Numbered from the stretch's first letter, positions 8,267-17,158 are shown. The stretch is DNA of 64,000 nucleotides from Streptomyces qaidamensis (GCF_001611795.1 NZ_CP015098.1:8804001-8868000), one strand, 5' to 3'. Notes: a model not told the origin generated them from the sequence alone. Numbers and translations: made by a program.

Positions 8267-8860
8267 TCAGATGGGTGGACAGGGGGTGGCCGGCCGGGTC
8301 GACATCCTGGCCCAGACCGTCTTGCCCGCCGGGGGGCTGGGGGCCCAGCCCCACTCCTCGGACAGGGCGTCGACGATGCACAGCCCCCGGCCGTGCTCCT
8401 CCAGGGCGATGCCCGCCGGCCGGTACACGGGCGGGTGGTCGTCGAGGTCGGAGACGGTAACCAGCAGGTGGCCGGGGTCCAGGAGGAATCCGAGCCGGAT
8501 CTCCGGCACGCCCGGCGCGTTCGAGGCTCTCGGCGCCGCGTGCGTCGCGGCGTTGGCGGTGAGCTCGGTGATGACGAGGGTCGCATCGTCGCAGCGGTGG
8601 CCGAGCGACCAGCCGTGCAGGGTGTCGCGGGTGAAGGAGCGGGCTCGTGCGAACCCCTCCCGGCTGCACTCGACCCGCAGTACGGCCGAGGCGGACAGGA
8701 CACCCGAGAACTGCGGCAGTGTCTGCGGCACCGAGGGCGGAGCCCCGTACGGCGAGGCCGTGTGCGGGCCGGCCGGGAAGGCGTGGTCCGCCGCGGGTGC
8801 GCCTGCGTGCGCCGCAGCCTCACTCGGCGGCCGGAGCACGTGCTGCGCAGGTGATGACAC
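8267..8860 (-). CDS. ATP-binding (GHKL) anti-sigma-type regulatory kinase
   Basis: A 197-residue protein with a disordered N-terminus (about 65 residues) and a HATPase_c_2 domain: N-box VITELTANAATHA about residues 97-109 and G-box HGRGLCIVDAL about 155-165. Members either phosphorylate anti-anti-sigma factors or act as partners of DUF397/XRE developmental regulators (AbaA/WhiJ clusters). Here it is divergent from a DUF397 gene and an XRE gene, exactly that arrangement. GTG start at 8860 is preceded by GGGGAGATGCC. A promoter TTGCAC-N18-GATAAT is readable upstream, overlapping a palindrome. Confidence 0.85.
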   Translation of the reverse strand: MSSPAQHVLRPPSEAAAHAGAPAADHAFPAGPHTASPYGAPPSVPQTLPQFSGVLSASAVLRVECSREGFARARSFTRDTLHGWSLGHRCDDATLVITELTANAATHAAPRASNAPGVPEIRLGFLLDPGHLLVTVSDLDDHPPVYRPAGIALEEHGRGLCIVDALSEEWGWAPSPPAGKTVWARMSTRPATPCPPI

Positions 8861-8919
8861 GGCATCTCCCCGATGCGACGTCAGGACGCGGCGCCAGCCC
8901 GGGGGTTGACGCCGCAGCT

Positions 8920-8949
8920 ATTATCCACGCTGAAGGCGCTCGCGTGCAA
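8920..8949 (-). promoter_or_regulatory. Promoter of the ATP-binding kinase gene
   Basis: Minus-strand -35 TTGCAC (complement of 8944-8949), 18-bp spacer, -10 GATAAT (complement of 8920-8925). The -35 lies within the palindrome at 8943-8956, so a bound repressor would block it. Confidence 0.5.
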
Positions 8950-8956
8950 TTGCACG
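8943..8956. promoter_or_regulatory. Perfect 14-bp palindrome with adjacent direct repeat, likely operator
   Basis: CGTGCAATTGCACG is a perfect palindrome in the divergent intergenic region. Its right half continues as ATTGCACGAGAA, repeated with two changes as ATTGCGTGAGAA at 8961-8972. Likely binding site for the XRE regulator encoded at 9476. Confidence 0.5.
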
Positions 8957-9091
8957 AGAAATTGCGTGAGAATCAAGCCGTTGTGGGTACGCAAGCCGGG
9001 ACGAGTGCGGTCGAAGGGACGTGCCCGCCACTCGTCCGGACGGCCGGGCACACCGTGCGCGGCGGGGAACGAGAACAGCGAGGAGACTGCG

Positions 9092-9322
9092 GTGCCACCA
9101 GTGCAGAACGGAGTGCGGGCAAGCTCGTTGGAAGCCTGCTGGATGAAGAGCCGGCACAGCAACGCCGAGGGCAACTGCGTCGAAGTCGCCCCCCTCGTCG
9201 ACGGCGGGATCGCCCTGCGCAACTCCCGCGACCCCGACGGGCCCGCCCTCGTCTACACGTCGGCGGAGGTGGCGGCCTTCCTGGCCGGGGCGAAGGACGG
9301 CGAGTTCGACCACCTGCTGTGA
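9092..9322 (+). CDS. DUF397 small protein
   Basis: A 76-residue protein whose last 55 residues are a canonical DUF397 domain (WMKSRHSNAEGNCVEVAPL, then IALRNSRDPDGPAL and a terminal 'FLAGAKDGEFD' helix). DUF397 proteins are encoded next to XRE regulators (WhiJ, Scr1) and act as small antagonists or toxin/antitoxin-like partners. Start GTG 9092 is chosen because GAGGAGACTGC precedes it; a longer upstream frame to 8873 overlaps the divergent promoter and is not plausible. The XRE gene follows after 153 bp. Confidence 0.87.
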   Translation: MPPVQNGVRASSLEACWMKSRHSNAEGNCVEVAPLVDGGIALRNSRDPDGPALVYTSAEVAAFLAGAKDGEFDHLL

Positions 9323-9475
9323 GGAACGGTCCTGTTCGTGCCCGGCGCGTGATGCCCTCGGGGAGAAGCGGAGTTCAACTCCCCACTTTCGCGGGGGCCT
9401 TGCGGGCGGATGCGTGAAGACCCGGTGAAGTGCGATAGTGTAAGTCGCCCTTGTGCCGGTCTGCTGGGAGTCAGG

Positions 9476-10390
9476 ATGTCCGCCGCGTCGCATCGCATCT
9501 CCCGTCTGGAACCCTACCTGGACAGGCGCGAGCCGGCGCCGACACTGCTGAAGATGCTGGTCGGTGTGCAGCTCGCCGGCTTCCGCGAGGACGCCGGGCT
9601 CGCCCAGGACCAGGCGGCGCGCGCTGTCGGGTTCAGTGCCGCGAAGTTGTCCCGCATCGAGTCGGGCAAGGGCCGCCGCCCGCCGACGGAGAACGACGTC
9701 CGTGCCCTGCTGGAGCTGTACGGCACCGACGACTACGAAGTCTCCGTGCTGCTCAAGCTGTTGCAGCGGGCCGGCGAGCCCGGCTGGTGGCAGCGGTACG
9801 ACAAGCGGCTGATGCCCGAGTGGTTCGACCGGCTGGTCGGGCTGCAGGAGGCCGCCGCCACCATTCGTACCTTCGAGATCCAGTACGTGCCCGGCCTGTT
9901 GCAGACACCCGCCTACACCCGGGCCGTGGTGGAGCGGGGCCTGCCGAACGCGCCTGCGAGCGAGGTGGAGCGTCGCGTCGAACTGCGCAGGCACCGGGCC
10001 CGGTTGCTGTCGCGGGCCGACGCCCCGCAGCTGTGGGCGATCATCGACGAGTCCGTGCTGCTGCGCGTCCTGGGCAGCACCGATGTGATGCGGGAGCAGC
10101 TCACGCACCTCGTGGAGATGGCTGGACGCTCCAATGTGACGTTGCAGATCGTGCCGTTGAGCGTCACCAACGCCTCGGCGCCGGCCATCCCGATCACGTA
10201 CCTGCGCTTCGGTGGTCTCGATCTGCCCGACGTCGTCTACCTGGAGCACATCAAGAGCGCGAACTTCCTCGAGGACCGCGACGAGACCGAGGAGTACCGG
10301 ATCGCGCTGGACCGGCTCGCGGACGAGGCGCTCAAGCCCCGCGACTCGATGGAGCTGCTGCGGCAGACGATGGAGCAGCGCTACCCGTGA
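9476..10390 (+). CDS. XRE-family regulator with DUF5753 (WhiJ/Scr1-like)
   Basis: A 304-residue DNA-binding protein. HTH about residues 28-85 (LAQDQAARAVGFSAAKLSRI is the helix-turn-helix core) followed by a DUF5753 domain about 110-295 (IQYVPGLLQTPAYTRAV, LQIVPLSV, VVYLEH). The DUF397 gene just upstream and the divergent GHKL kinase complete the WhiJ/AbaA triad that represses development until antagonised. ATG 9476 has TGGGAGTCAGG before it. Confidence 0.9.
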   Translation: MSAASHRISRLEPYLDRREPAPTLLKMLVGVQLAGFREDAGLAQDQAARAVGFSAAKLSRIESGKGRRPPTENDVRALLELYGTDDYEVSVLLKLLQRAGEPGWWQRYDKRLMPEWFDRLVGLQEAAATIRTFEIQYVPGLLQTPAYTRAVVERGLPNAPASEVERRVELRRHRARLLSRADAPQLWAIIDESVLLRVLGSTDVMREQLTHLVEMAGRSNVTLQIVPLSVTNASAPAIPITYLRFGGLDLPDVVYLEHIKSANFLEDRDETEEYRIALDRLADEALKPRDSMELLRQTMEQRYP

Positions 10391-10399
10391 CCCGCGGAA

Positions 10400-10432
10400 C
10401 CTCGTGAGGGGCGACGGCCGTCCCGCACGAGG
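10400..10432. terminator. Bidirectional terminator between convergent genes
   Basis: CCTCGTG / CACGAGG arms with an inner GGG/CCC pairing, in the 66-bp gap between the XRE gene (+) and the methyltransferase gene (-). Confidence 0.5.
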
Positions 10433-10456
10433 CACCGCTTCCGTCACATCTCCGGG

Positions 10457-11284
10457 TCACTTCTCCAGGGGGATCCGCCCGACGCCGCCGAACTCGATCC
10501 ACTCGTGCGTGAGCTGACGGGGTGCCACCTCGGTGTCCGGACGCCAGGTCGACACCTCGACGAGCCCCGGCTCGAGAATCTCCAGGCCCTCGAAGTACGT
10601 CTCCACGTCCTTCGGTTCGCGGACGCGGCCCCAATGGCCCTGGGTCGCCTGGTCCATGAAGTTCGTGACGAAGGCACGGACCTCGGGGTCCTCGCTGACC
10701 AGCTGGCACATCACCATGAAGCTGCCGGGCGCGAGTCGCTCCCGTACGCGCCGGGCCACCGCGAGCGGCCCGTCGGTGTCGCTGTCCGGGATGCAGTGGA
10801 ACACCGAGTTGAACAGCACGCACACCGGCTCGTCGAAGTCGATCAGCCGCTTGGTGTCGGCGTGGCCGAAGATCTGGTCGGTCTCGCGCATGTCCGCGTG
10901 GATGACGGTCGTCCGCTCGTCCTGCTCCAGCAGCGCGCGGCCGTGCACCAGCACCATCGGGTCGTTGTCGACGTAGACCACGTGGGTCGTGGGGTCGATG
11001 CGCTGGGCGACCTGGTGCACGTTGTCCTGCGTCGGCAGGCCGGATCCGTGGTCCAGGTACTGCCGGATGCCGTGCTCCTCGGAGAGGGTCTTCACGACCC
11101 GCTGGAGGAAGCGCCGGTTGTTCAGGGCCAGGCGGCGCGTGCTGGGGACGACCTTGTCGAGTGCCTCGCACGCGGCGCGGTCCGCCGCGTAGTTGTCCTT
11201 GCCGCCCAGGTAGTGGTCGTACATGCGCGCTGCCGTCGGCACGTTCGCGTCGATCTCGGTGGACAGCTGCTTCTCGGAGTGCAT
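10457..11284 (-). CDS. SAM-dependent methyltransferase, Methyltransf_19 (DUF574) family
   Basis: A 275-residue cytosolic protein with the family's N-terminal hallmark AARMYDHYLGGKDNYAADR (18-36) and the SAM-binding loop YLDHGSGLPTQDNVHQ (76-91), then VVYVDNDPMVL (acidic residue contacting the SAM ribose). This family is greatly expanded in Streptomyces and its substrates are mostly unknown. ATG 11284 is chosen for the GGGGGAACG just before it; longer upstream frame runs into a tandem repeat. It is convergent with the XRE gene. Confidence 0.88.
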   Translation of the reverse strand: MHSEKQLSTEIDANVPTAARMYDHYLGGKDNYAADRAACEALDKVVPSTRRLALNNRRFLQRVVKTLSEEHGIRQYLDHGSGLPTQDNVHQVAQRIDPTTHVVYVDNDPMVLVHGRALLEQDERTTVIHADMRETDQIFGHADTKRLIDFDEPVCVLFNSVFHCIPDSDTDGPLAVARRVRERLAPGSFMVMCQLVSEDPEVRAFVTNFMDQATQGHWGRVREPKDVETYFEGLEILEPGLVEVSTWRPDTEVAPRQLTHEWIEFGGVGRIPLEK

Positions 11285-11334
11285 CGTTCCCCCTGCAAGG
11301 TGCCGCGCCAACGGACTGGCTGGACAGGAAGTAC

Positions 11335-11365
11335 ATCCTACGGAGCGGGAGTTGGGCGGTGCCAG
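11335..11365 (-). promoter_or_regulatory. Possible promoter of the methyltransferase gene
   Basis: Minus-strand CTGGCA (complement of 11360-11365), 19-bp spacer, TAGGAT (complement of 11335-11340), 51 bp before the ATG. Reasonable -10, weak -35. Confidence 0.3.
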
Positions 11366-11530
11366 CCCACCGGCGAAGGTGCCCACGATCGAACGACAAG
11401 ATGATCGCTGCCCACGTCGGCCTATGCGCCTTAAGCGGGCATTCACGTACTTTGTGTCCCCGGCGCCCGGGAGGGTGCGGCCGACGGCAGTGCCGTCCTT
11501 CGCGGGAGGTGGACCGTACGACCGGCTGCG

Positions 11531-11614
11531 CGGCGGCAGCGGCGTCCGGCGGCCGCGCTCCGACGGGGCCCCCGGCGGCAGCGGCGTCCGGCGGCCGCGC
11601 TCCGACGGGGCCCC
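11531..11614. repeat. 42-bp tandem repeat, two exact copies plus a partial third
   Basis: The unit at 11531-11572 is repeated at 11573-11614, followed by about 10 bp of a third. It lies in the 410-bp gene-free interval between the methyltransferase and the beta-glucosidase. Apart from the repeat and a possible promoter, this interval shows no convincing gene. Confidence 0.85.
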
Positions 11615-11694
11615 CGGCGGCACCCCGCGCCTCTCCACCGACGGCATCGGCTCGGCCCACCCCGGCACCTGCGTCCGGTGTCCGAGCCGGCGCG

Positions 11695-13074
11695 TCACCG
11701 CTGCTGCGCGGCGATCATGGCCCGGTACCAGTGGTAGCTGTCCTTCGGCGTCCGGCGCTGCGTGGCGTAGTCGACGCGGACGATCCCGAAGCGCTTGCCG
11801 TAACCGAAGGCCCATTCGAAATTGTCGAGGAGGGACCACACGTAGTAGCCGCGCACGTCCACGCCCGCATCCATCGCGGCCCGCAGCGCGGTGAGGTGGT
11901 CGCGCAGGTAGGCGACCCGGTCATGGTCGTGGACGGCCCCGTCGGGACCCACCTCGTCGTCCTCGGCGGAGCCGTTCTCGGTGATGTGGACGGGCGGCAG
12001 GGCGTGGCCGTAGCGCTGCTTGAGCTGCACGAGCAGGTCGGTGAGGGTGTGGGGCGCGACGGCCCAGCCCATGGCCGTGCGGCGTACGCCGGGCATGGGC
12101 ACCTCCGCGTACCGGTTGTCGGTCGCGACGCGCTGCGCCGGGTCGCTTTCGCGGTACGGGGCGTCGGCGACGACGATCGGCCGGTAGTAGTTGATGCCCA
12201 GGAAGTCCAGGGGCTGCGAGATCAGCCGGAGGTCGCCGTCCCGCCGGAAGTCCTGGCCGCTGATCAGCTCGCACCAGGTCTCCTCCTCCGAGACCGGGTA
12301 GCGGCCCGCGAGGACCGGCTCGGTCCACACCAGGTTGTGCAGGGTGTCGGCACGGGTGACGGCGGCCCGGTCGGCGGGTGAGGCGGTCGCGGGGAGATGG
12401 TGGTCGAGGTTGAGGGTGATGCCCACCTCGCGTACCCCTGCCGCCCGGAGTGCCGCGACCGCCAGGCCGTGCCCGGCCAGCAGGTGGTGGGCGGCGGCCA
12501 GCGCGCCGCGGCCCTCGCGGGCGCCCGGGGCGTGCCGGCCGACGGAGTAGCCGAGGAAGGCACTGCACCACGGCTCGTTGAGGGTGATCCAGCGCGGCAC
12601 CCGGTCACCCAGGTGCTCGGCGACGACGGCCGCGTACGCACCGAACCGCTCGGCGGTCTCCCGCACCCGCCAGCCGCCGCCGTCCTCCAGGGCCTGTGGA
12701 AGATCCCAGTGGTAGAGCGTGGCAGCGGGCTCGATCCCGGCCGAGAGGAGCTCGTCGACCAGGCGCGAGTAGAAGTCGAGCCCTTTGGTGTTCACCGGGC
12801 CGGACCCGTCCGGCACGATCCGCGGCCAGGCGATCGAGAACCGGTAGGAGCCCACGCCCAGCTCGCGCAGCAGCGTCACGTCCTCCGGATACCGATGGTA
12901 GTGATCGCAGGCGACATCACCTGTGTCACCGTTCGCCACCAGGCCGGGGGTATGGCTGTAGGTGTCCCAGATGGACGGTCCACGCCCGTCCTCCTGCGCA
13001 GCCCCCTCGATCTGGTATGCGGCGGTGGCGGCCCCGAACACGAAGCCGGACGGAAAACTCGGGAAGTCGGTCAT
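11695..13074 (-). CDS. GH1 beta-glucosidase
   Basis: A 459-residue cytosolic retaining beta-glycosidase (GH1 TIM barrel). The acid/base Glu167 is in WITLNEPWC and the nucleophile Glu366 in HITENGS; the N-terminal FVFGAATAAYQIEG and C-terminal GYYVWSLLDNFEWAFGY are the family glycone-site blocks. No signal peptide, so it cleaves imported disaccharides such as cellobiose or laminaribiose. It is divergent from the TPR gene. No CebR-like palindrome is visible in its upstream region. ATG 13074 is adopted from the conserved N-terminus; the ribosome site is weak. Confidence 0.95.
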   Translation of the reverse strand: MTDFPSFPSGFVFGAATAAYQIEGAAQEDGRGPSIWDTYSHTPGLVANGDTGDVACDHYHRYPEDVTLLRELGVGSYRFSIAWPRIVPDGSGPVNTKGLDFYSRLVDELLSAGIEPAATLYHWDLPQALEDGGGWRVRETAERFGAYAAVVAEHLGDRVPRWITLNEPWCSAFLGYSVGRHAPGAREGRGALAAAHHLLAGHGLAVAALRAAGVREVGITLNLDHHLPATASPADRAAVTRADTLHNLVWTEPVLAGRYPVSEEETWCELISGQDFRRDGDLRLISQPLDFLGINYYRPIVVADAPYRESDPAQRVATDNRYAEVPMPGVRRTAMGWAVAPHTLTDLLVQLKQRYGHALPPVHITENGSAEDDEVGPDGAVHDHDRVAYLRDHLTALRAAMDAGVDVRGYYVWSLLDNFEWAFGYGKRFGIVRVDYATQRRTPKDSYHWYRAMIAAQQR

Positions 13075-13263
13075 GCCTCAACGATGCCCTGTCCCAGCGG
13101 GCTGCCTCTCGGAATCGGCCGCGGGCAGGAGATGCACCGAGGCAGTGCGCCGCCTCACCGCCATCCGAACCGCTAATCTGGAAATGCGAGAATTGATCGG
13201 AAGTCGAGGGCGTGTCCGCAACCGCTATTCTCACGGACCCGGCCGCTTTTCCAGGAGAAACTC

Positions 13264-14937
13264 ATGGGCGACTATTACGACCTCGGCACGCACAGCCGTC
13301 CCGTCACCACGTCCTCCGCCGACGCCCAACTCTGGTTCGACCGCGGCCTGGTGTGGACGTACGCCTTTCATCACGAGGAAGCCGTCGTCTGCTTCGAAAA
13401 GGCTGCCGAGGCCGATCCGGAGTGCGCGATGGCGTATTGGGGCATCGCCTACGCGCTCGGCCCGAACTACAACAAGCCCTGGGAATTCTTCGACGGCGAG
13501 GAACTGGCACGGACCGTCGAACGCACGCACGCCGCCGTGGAGCGCGCTCACGAGAAGGCCGCCCGCGCCACTCCGGTCGAGCGGGCCCTCATCGGCGCAC
13601 TGCGGGCCCGCTATCCGCAGCCGGAGGCCGTCGAGGACTGTTCGGTGTGGAACGAGCCCTACGCGGACGCGATGCGCGTCGTGTACGAACTGGCGCCCGA
13701 CGACTTGGACATCGCCACCCTGCACGCCGACGCCGCGATGAACCTCACCCCGTGGCAGCTGTGGGACCTCAGGACCGGTCAGCCGGCCGAAGGCGCCCGG
13801 ACCACGGAGGCCAGGGCCGTACTGGAAGGCGCCCTCGCCACCGAGGCCGGCGTACGTCACCCCGGGGTCCTGCACCTCTACATCCACCTGATGGAGATGT
13901 CCCCGACCCCGGAGCAGGCCCTCACCGTCGCCGACCGGCTGCGCGGCATCGTGCCCGACGCCGGGCACCTGCTCCACATGCCCTCACACCTGGACGTCCT
14001 GTGCGGCGACTACCGCCAGGTCGTCGCGGCCAACAGCGACGCGATCGCCGCCGACGAGAAGTACCACCGGCAGGCCGGGGCGATGAACTTCTACACCCTC
14101 TACCGGGCGCACAACTACCATTTCAAGATCTACGGTGCCCTGTTCCTCGGCCAGGCGCAGGTCGCCCTCGACACCGCCGCCCAGCTGGAGGCGGCCATCC
14201 CCGAAGACCTGCTCCGCGTGCCGAGCCCCCCGATGGCCGACTGGCTGGAAGCGTTCCTGGCCATGCGCGTTCACGTCCTGATCCGCTTCGGCCGCTGGAC
14301 CGAGATCCTCGAACTGCCCGCCCCCGCCGACCCGGAGCTCTACGCGATGACCGTGGCCATGCGGCACTACGCCCGGGGCGTCGCGCTCTCCGCCACCGGC
14401 GAGGTCGACCGCGCGGAGGCCGAACGCGAGCTCTTCCGGGCGGCGGTGAGCCGGGTGCCCGGGACGCGCATGCTGTTCAACAACACCTGCCACGACATCC
14501 TCGCGATCGCCGCGGCCATGCTGGACGGCGAACTCGAATACCGCAGGGGCAACCACGACCTCGCCTTCGCCGCCCTGGAACGCTCCATCGAGCTGGACGA
14601 CAACCTCCCCTACGACGAGCCCTGGGGCTGGATGCAGCCCACCCGCCACGCCTACGGCGCACTGCTGCTGGAGCAGGGCCGCGTGGCGGAGGCCGAGGCC
14701 GTCTACCGTGCCGACCTCGGCCTCGACGACACCCTGCCCCGGCCCCTCCAGCACCCGGGCAACGTCTGGGCGCTGCACGGCTTTCACGAGTGCCTGCTCC
14801 GCTCCGGCAAGACCGGCGAGGCGGCCCTCGTGGCCCACCAGCTCAAGATGGCGAGCGCACTGGCCGACGTAGCGGTGCAGTCGTCCTGCTTCTGCCGTCT
14901 GGATGTCGCGGAGCCCGCCGGCGGGTGCTGTCACTGA
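13264..14937 (+). CDS. Tetratricopeptide-repeat protein with cysteine-rich tail
   Basis: A 557-residue soluble helical protein. TPR-type repeats are visible at the N-terminus (LWFDRGLVWTYAFHHEEAVV, CFEKAAEADPECAMAYWGIA) and towards the C-terminus (HAYGALLLEQGRVAEAEAVY, LHGFHECLLRSGKTGEAALV), with conserved His-rich blocks (HLLHMPSHLD, RAHNYHF) between. The C-terminus carries SSCFCRLD and ends GGCCH, four Cys plus His that could bind metal. A His-rich TPR family like this is widespread but uncharacterised. ATG has AGGAGAAACTC before it. Confidence 0.82.
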   Translation: MGDYYDLGTHSRPVTTSSADAQLWFDRGLVWTYAFHHEEAVVCFEKAAEADPECAMAYWGIAYALGPNYNKPWEFFDGEELARTVERTHAAVERAHEKAARATPVERALIGALRARYPQPEAVEDCSVWNEPYADAMRVVYELAPDDLDIATLHADAAMNLTPWQLWDLRTGQPAEGARTTEARAVLEGALATEAGVRHPGVLHLYIHLMEMSPTPEQALTVADRLRGIVPDAGHLLHMPSHLDVLCGDYRQVVAANSDAIAADEKYHRQAGAMNFYTLYRAHNYHFKIYGALFLGQAQVALDTAAQLEAAIPEDLLRVPSPPMADWLEAFLAMRVHVLIRFGRWTEILELPAPADPELYAMTVAMRHYARGVALSATGEVDRAEAERELFRAAVSRVPGTRMLFNNTCHDILAIAAAMLDGELEYRRGNHDLAFAALERSIELDDNLPYDEPWGWMQPTRHAYGALLLEQGRVAEAEAVYRADLGLDDTLPRPLQHPGNVWALHGFHECLLRSGKTGEAALVAHQLKMASALADVAVQSSCFCRLDVAEPAGGCCH

Positions 14938-14945
14938 CCCCGCGG

Positions 14946-15590
14946 TCAGAACCGGTTCAGGCGCGCGAGCTCCAGCGCCCGGGTCATGGCAGGCCGGTCC
15001 CGCTGCCGCCGGTCCGGGTCGCTGGTGAGGGACATCAGGAGCTCCGGGGTCAGCCGGTAGCCCTCGGCGTGCGCCAGCAGAGCCTCCGCGTCGCGGGCCG
15101 ACGTGGCGCCGTGGTCCTCGTCGGCGATCGTGCGCAGTACGTCGTCGCGGTCGGTGAAGCGGCTCATACCGCAGTCGAGGCCGTCGTCGTTCAGGGTGCC
15201 GGGGTACGGGGCGCGGGCCCAGGCCCCGTTCTCGTACCAGTAGACACAGCCCAGTTCATTGCCGCTCAGGTAGTCCCCCAGCTCATCGTGGGGGAGCCAG
15301 GCGGGGGCGCCGGCGAGCATGTCGACCGGCGGCTCGTGCCACTTGCATCCGCTCGACTCGTCCTCGCCGAAGAGCACATACCGCCCCGCGCCCCGCGGTG
15401 CGAACCCCCACCACGTGCAACCGGCGTCGTCCAGACGGAGACCCGTGTCGTCCACCCAGGTCCCCGTACGGTGATGAGCCTCCCGCTCGTCCGCCGCGGT
15501 GGCTTCCAGCACGGCGATGAGCGCCCAGCGAGCCCACAGCACGTCCGGCGACGGCAGATCCCCGGGCAGCCCCGGCCGGTTGATGGTCAT
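14946..15590 (-). CDS. Hypothetical protein, 214 aa
   Basis: Acidic, aromatic-rich soluble protein with no signal peptide or membrane segment. Features include GCTWWGFAPRGAGRYVLFG, several Asp/Glu-Trp patches and a helical C-terminus (ARDAEALLAHAEGY, PAMTRALELARLNRF). No family recognised. The third-position G/C bias and clean ATG support a real gene. It is convergent with the TPR gene, 8 bp away. Confidence 0.65.
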   Translation of the reverse strand: MTINRPGLPGDLPSPDVLWARWALIAVLEATAADEREAHHRTGTWVDDTGLRLDDAGCTWWGFAPRGAGRYVLFGEDESSGCKWHEPPVDMLAGAPAWLPHDELGDYLSGNELGCVYWYENGAWARAPYPGTLNDDGLDCGMSRFTDRDDVLRTIADEDHGATSARDAEALLAHAEGYRLTPELLMSLTSDPDRRQRDRPAMTRALELARLNRF

Positions 15591-15657
15591 GCACTGTCCC
15601 CGCTCGTCACACCGATCGTGATCACGCCCAGCCTCTCACGACGTGAACGGCCGACGG

Positions 15658-16329
15658 TCAACGGCCGGTCGGCCGTCCCGGCTCGGCGCGCAGCAGGACG
15701 ATCCCGTACACGACGATCCACACCACCCACATCAGCCATCCGGCGAGCCCGAGGTGCTCGAGCGGACCGAGACGGTCCATGACCCATGGCGTCAACACGG
15801 CCGAGCCGAGCATCAGGGCGGCCGACACCAGACCCCACCTGCCGTGCCAGGGACGCACCAGCCCGGTACGCAGCCCGCCCACGGACAGACCTACCAGGGC
15901 CAGCGCGAGGAAGGTGCCGTTGAGGGTGAACAGGGCGTCGTGGAGTGCCCACAGACCCGTGTCCGCGCCGACGCCGTCCGCCGCCGTCGACGCGAGGGCC
16001 AGCCGTAGGGCGATGACGCCGGCGAAAGCCGCGTTCTGCAACAGGAGCCCGGCGAAGCCGACCAGCGCCCACGCCGAGCCGCGCTCCCCCTCGCCTTGCC
16101 ACAGCACCCGGACCGCTCCCGCACCGAACACCGTGGCCAGGACCCAGGCCGCGGGCGTGAGCGCGGAACCGATGCCGACCAGGTCGTGGTGGGCCCGGAA
16201 GAACCCGTCCACCTCCCCGATGCCGGCACCGGTGCGCGGCAGGCCCGCCGGGACCAGGACCACGTTCCCGGCGACGATCAGGAAGGCGAAGCCCAGCGCG
16301 GCCAAGCCGCTGACACGGGTGAAACTCAT
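15658..16329 (-). CDS. Integral membrane protein, about six TM helices
   Basis: A 223-residue hydrophobic protein: TM segments start near residues 8, 55, 82, 120, 155 and 185 (LAALGFAFLIVAGNVVLV, LGLAGWLMWVVWIVVYGIVL are clear). No transport signature recognised. Start set at MSFTRVSG; an ATG at 16365 is possible but lacks a ribosome site. It is divergent from the TetR gene with a 100-bp gap, so it is the likely target of that regulator. Confidence 0.72.
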   Translation of the reverse strand: MSFTRVSGLAALGFAFLIVAGNVVLVPAGLPRTGAGIGEVDGFFRAHHDLVGIGSALTPAAWVLATVFGAGAVRVLWQGEGERGSAWALVGFAGLLLQNAAFAGVIALRLALASTAADGVGADTGLWALHDALFTLNGTFLALALVGLSVGGLRTGLVRPWHGRWGLVSAALMLGSAVLTPWVMDRLGPLEHLGLAGWLMWVVWIVVYGIVLLRAEPGRPTGR

Positions 16330-16429
16330 GGCGGCCGGGGCGCTCCCCGGCAGTGTACGTAACATATATTGATTATAAGGGCCGTAAACCAAAAGACCGT
16401 AGGACCCAAAGCGCGGAAGGGCAGGAGCC

Positions 16430-17056
16430 ATGAGCGAGGAGCCGGGGCGACGGCGGTACGACTCGCTGCGCCGGACGGCACAGGCGCAGCAGACCCGTGC
16501 CGACGTCGCCCGCGCCGCGTTGCGCCTGTTCGTCTCCCAGGGATGGGCGGCGACCACGATCCGGGACGTGGCGCGCGAGGCGGGGGTGTCCGTGCCGACC
16601 GTCTACGCCGCGTACGGCAACAAGTCGGGCCTGACCCGGGCGTTGGCCGATGCGGCCGACCTCTCGGCCGATGTGCCGCGGCTCGTCGCGGCGCTGGAGT
16701 CACCCACCGCGGACCCCGCGGGCCAGCTCGCCGCCATGGCCGGATACGACCGGCGCCTGTACGAGCGCGCCGGTGACGTCATCACCCTCGTACGCGAAGC
16801 GGGCCGCTCCGAGCCGGAGCTCGCCACGCTGTACGACGACAGTCGCCGACGTGGCGACCGGACCCGGGCACAGGTCTTCTCCTCCTGGCCGCCGGGTGTC
16901 CTGAGAACCGGACTCGATGTGCTGTCGGCGGTCGACGTCTACGCGGCGCTGTGCAACATCGACGTCTACGCCGTACTGACCGGCGAGCGCGGGTGGTCAG
17001 CCGACCAGGTGGAACAGTGGTGGTGCGGTGTGCTGGTGCGCGAGCTGCTCCACTGA
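16430..17056 (+). CDS. TetR-family transcriptional regulator
   Basis: A 208-residue repressor with an N-terminal HTH (RADVARAALRLFVSQGWAAT, TIRDVAREAGVSVPTVYAAYG) and a helical ligand domain. ATG has GCAGGAGCC before it. Divergent from the membrane protein at 15658-16329, which suggests it controls that gene and itself from the AT-rich stretch near 16360-16390. Confidence 0.88.
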   Translation: MSEEPGRRRYDSLRRTAQAQQTRADVARAALRLFVSQGWAATTIRDVAREAGVSVPTVYAAYGNKSGLTRALADAADLSADVPRLVAALESPTADPAGQLAAMAGYDRRLYERAGDVITLVREAGRSEPELATLYDDSRRRGDRTRAQVFSSWPPGVLRTGLDVLSAVDVYAALCNIDVYAVLTGERGWSADQVEQWWCGVLVRELLH

Positions 17057-17158
17057 CCGCCGGTGACGGACTCGGGGCCCGTGACACGTTTGGGCTGCCG
17101 CTGCTCCGGTCACTCGTGCGGTGACCCGTAGTCGGACACGACGTGGAGTGAGCGAACC

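Noticed and set aside
11223..11894. 223-codon plus-strand frame over the 42-bp repeats
   Set aside because: Overlaps two opposite-strand genes and has no G/C3 pattern; probably spurious.
13212..15782. 856-codon plus-strand frame overlapping the TPR gene
   Set aside because: Arg/Gly/Pro-rich composition without fold pattern; the TPR frame is the real one.
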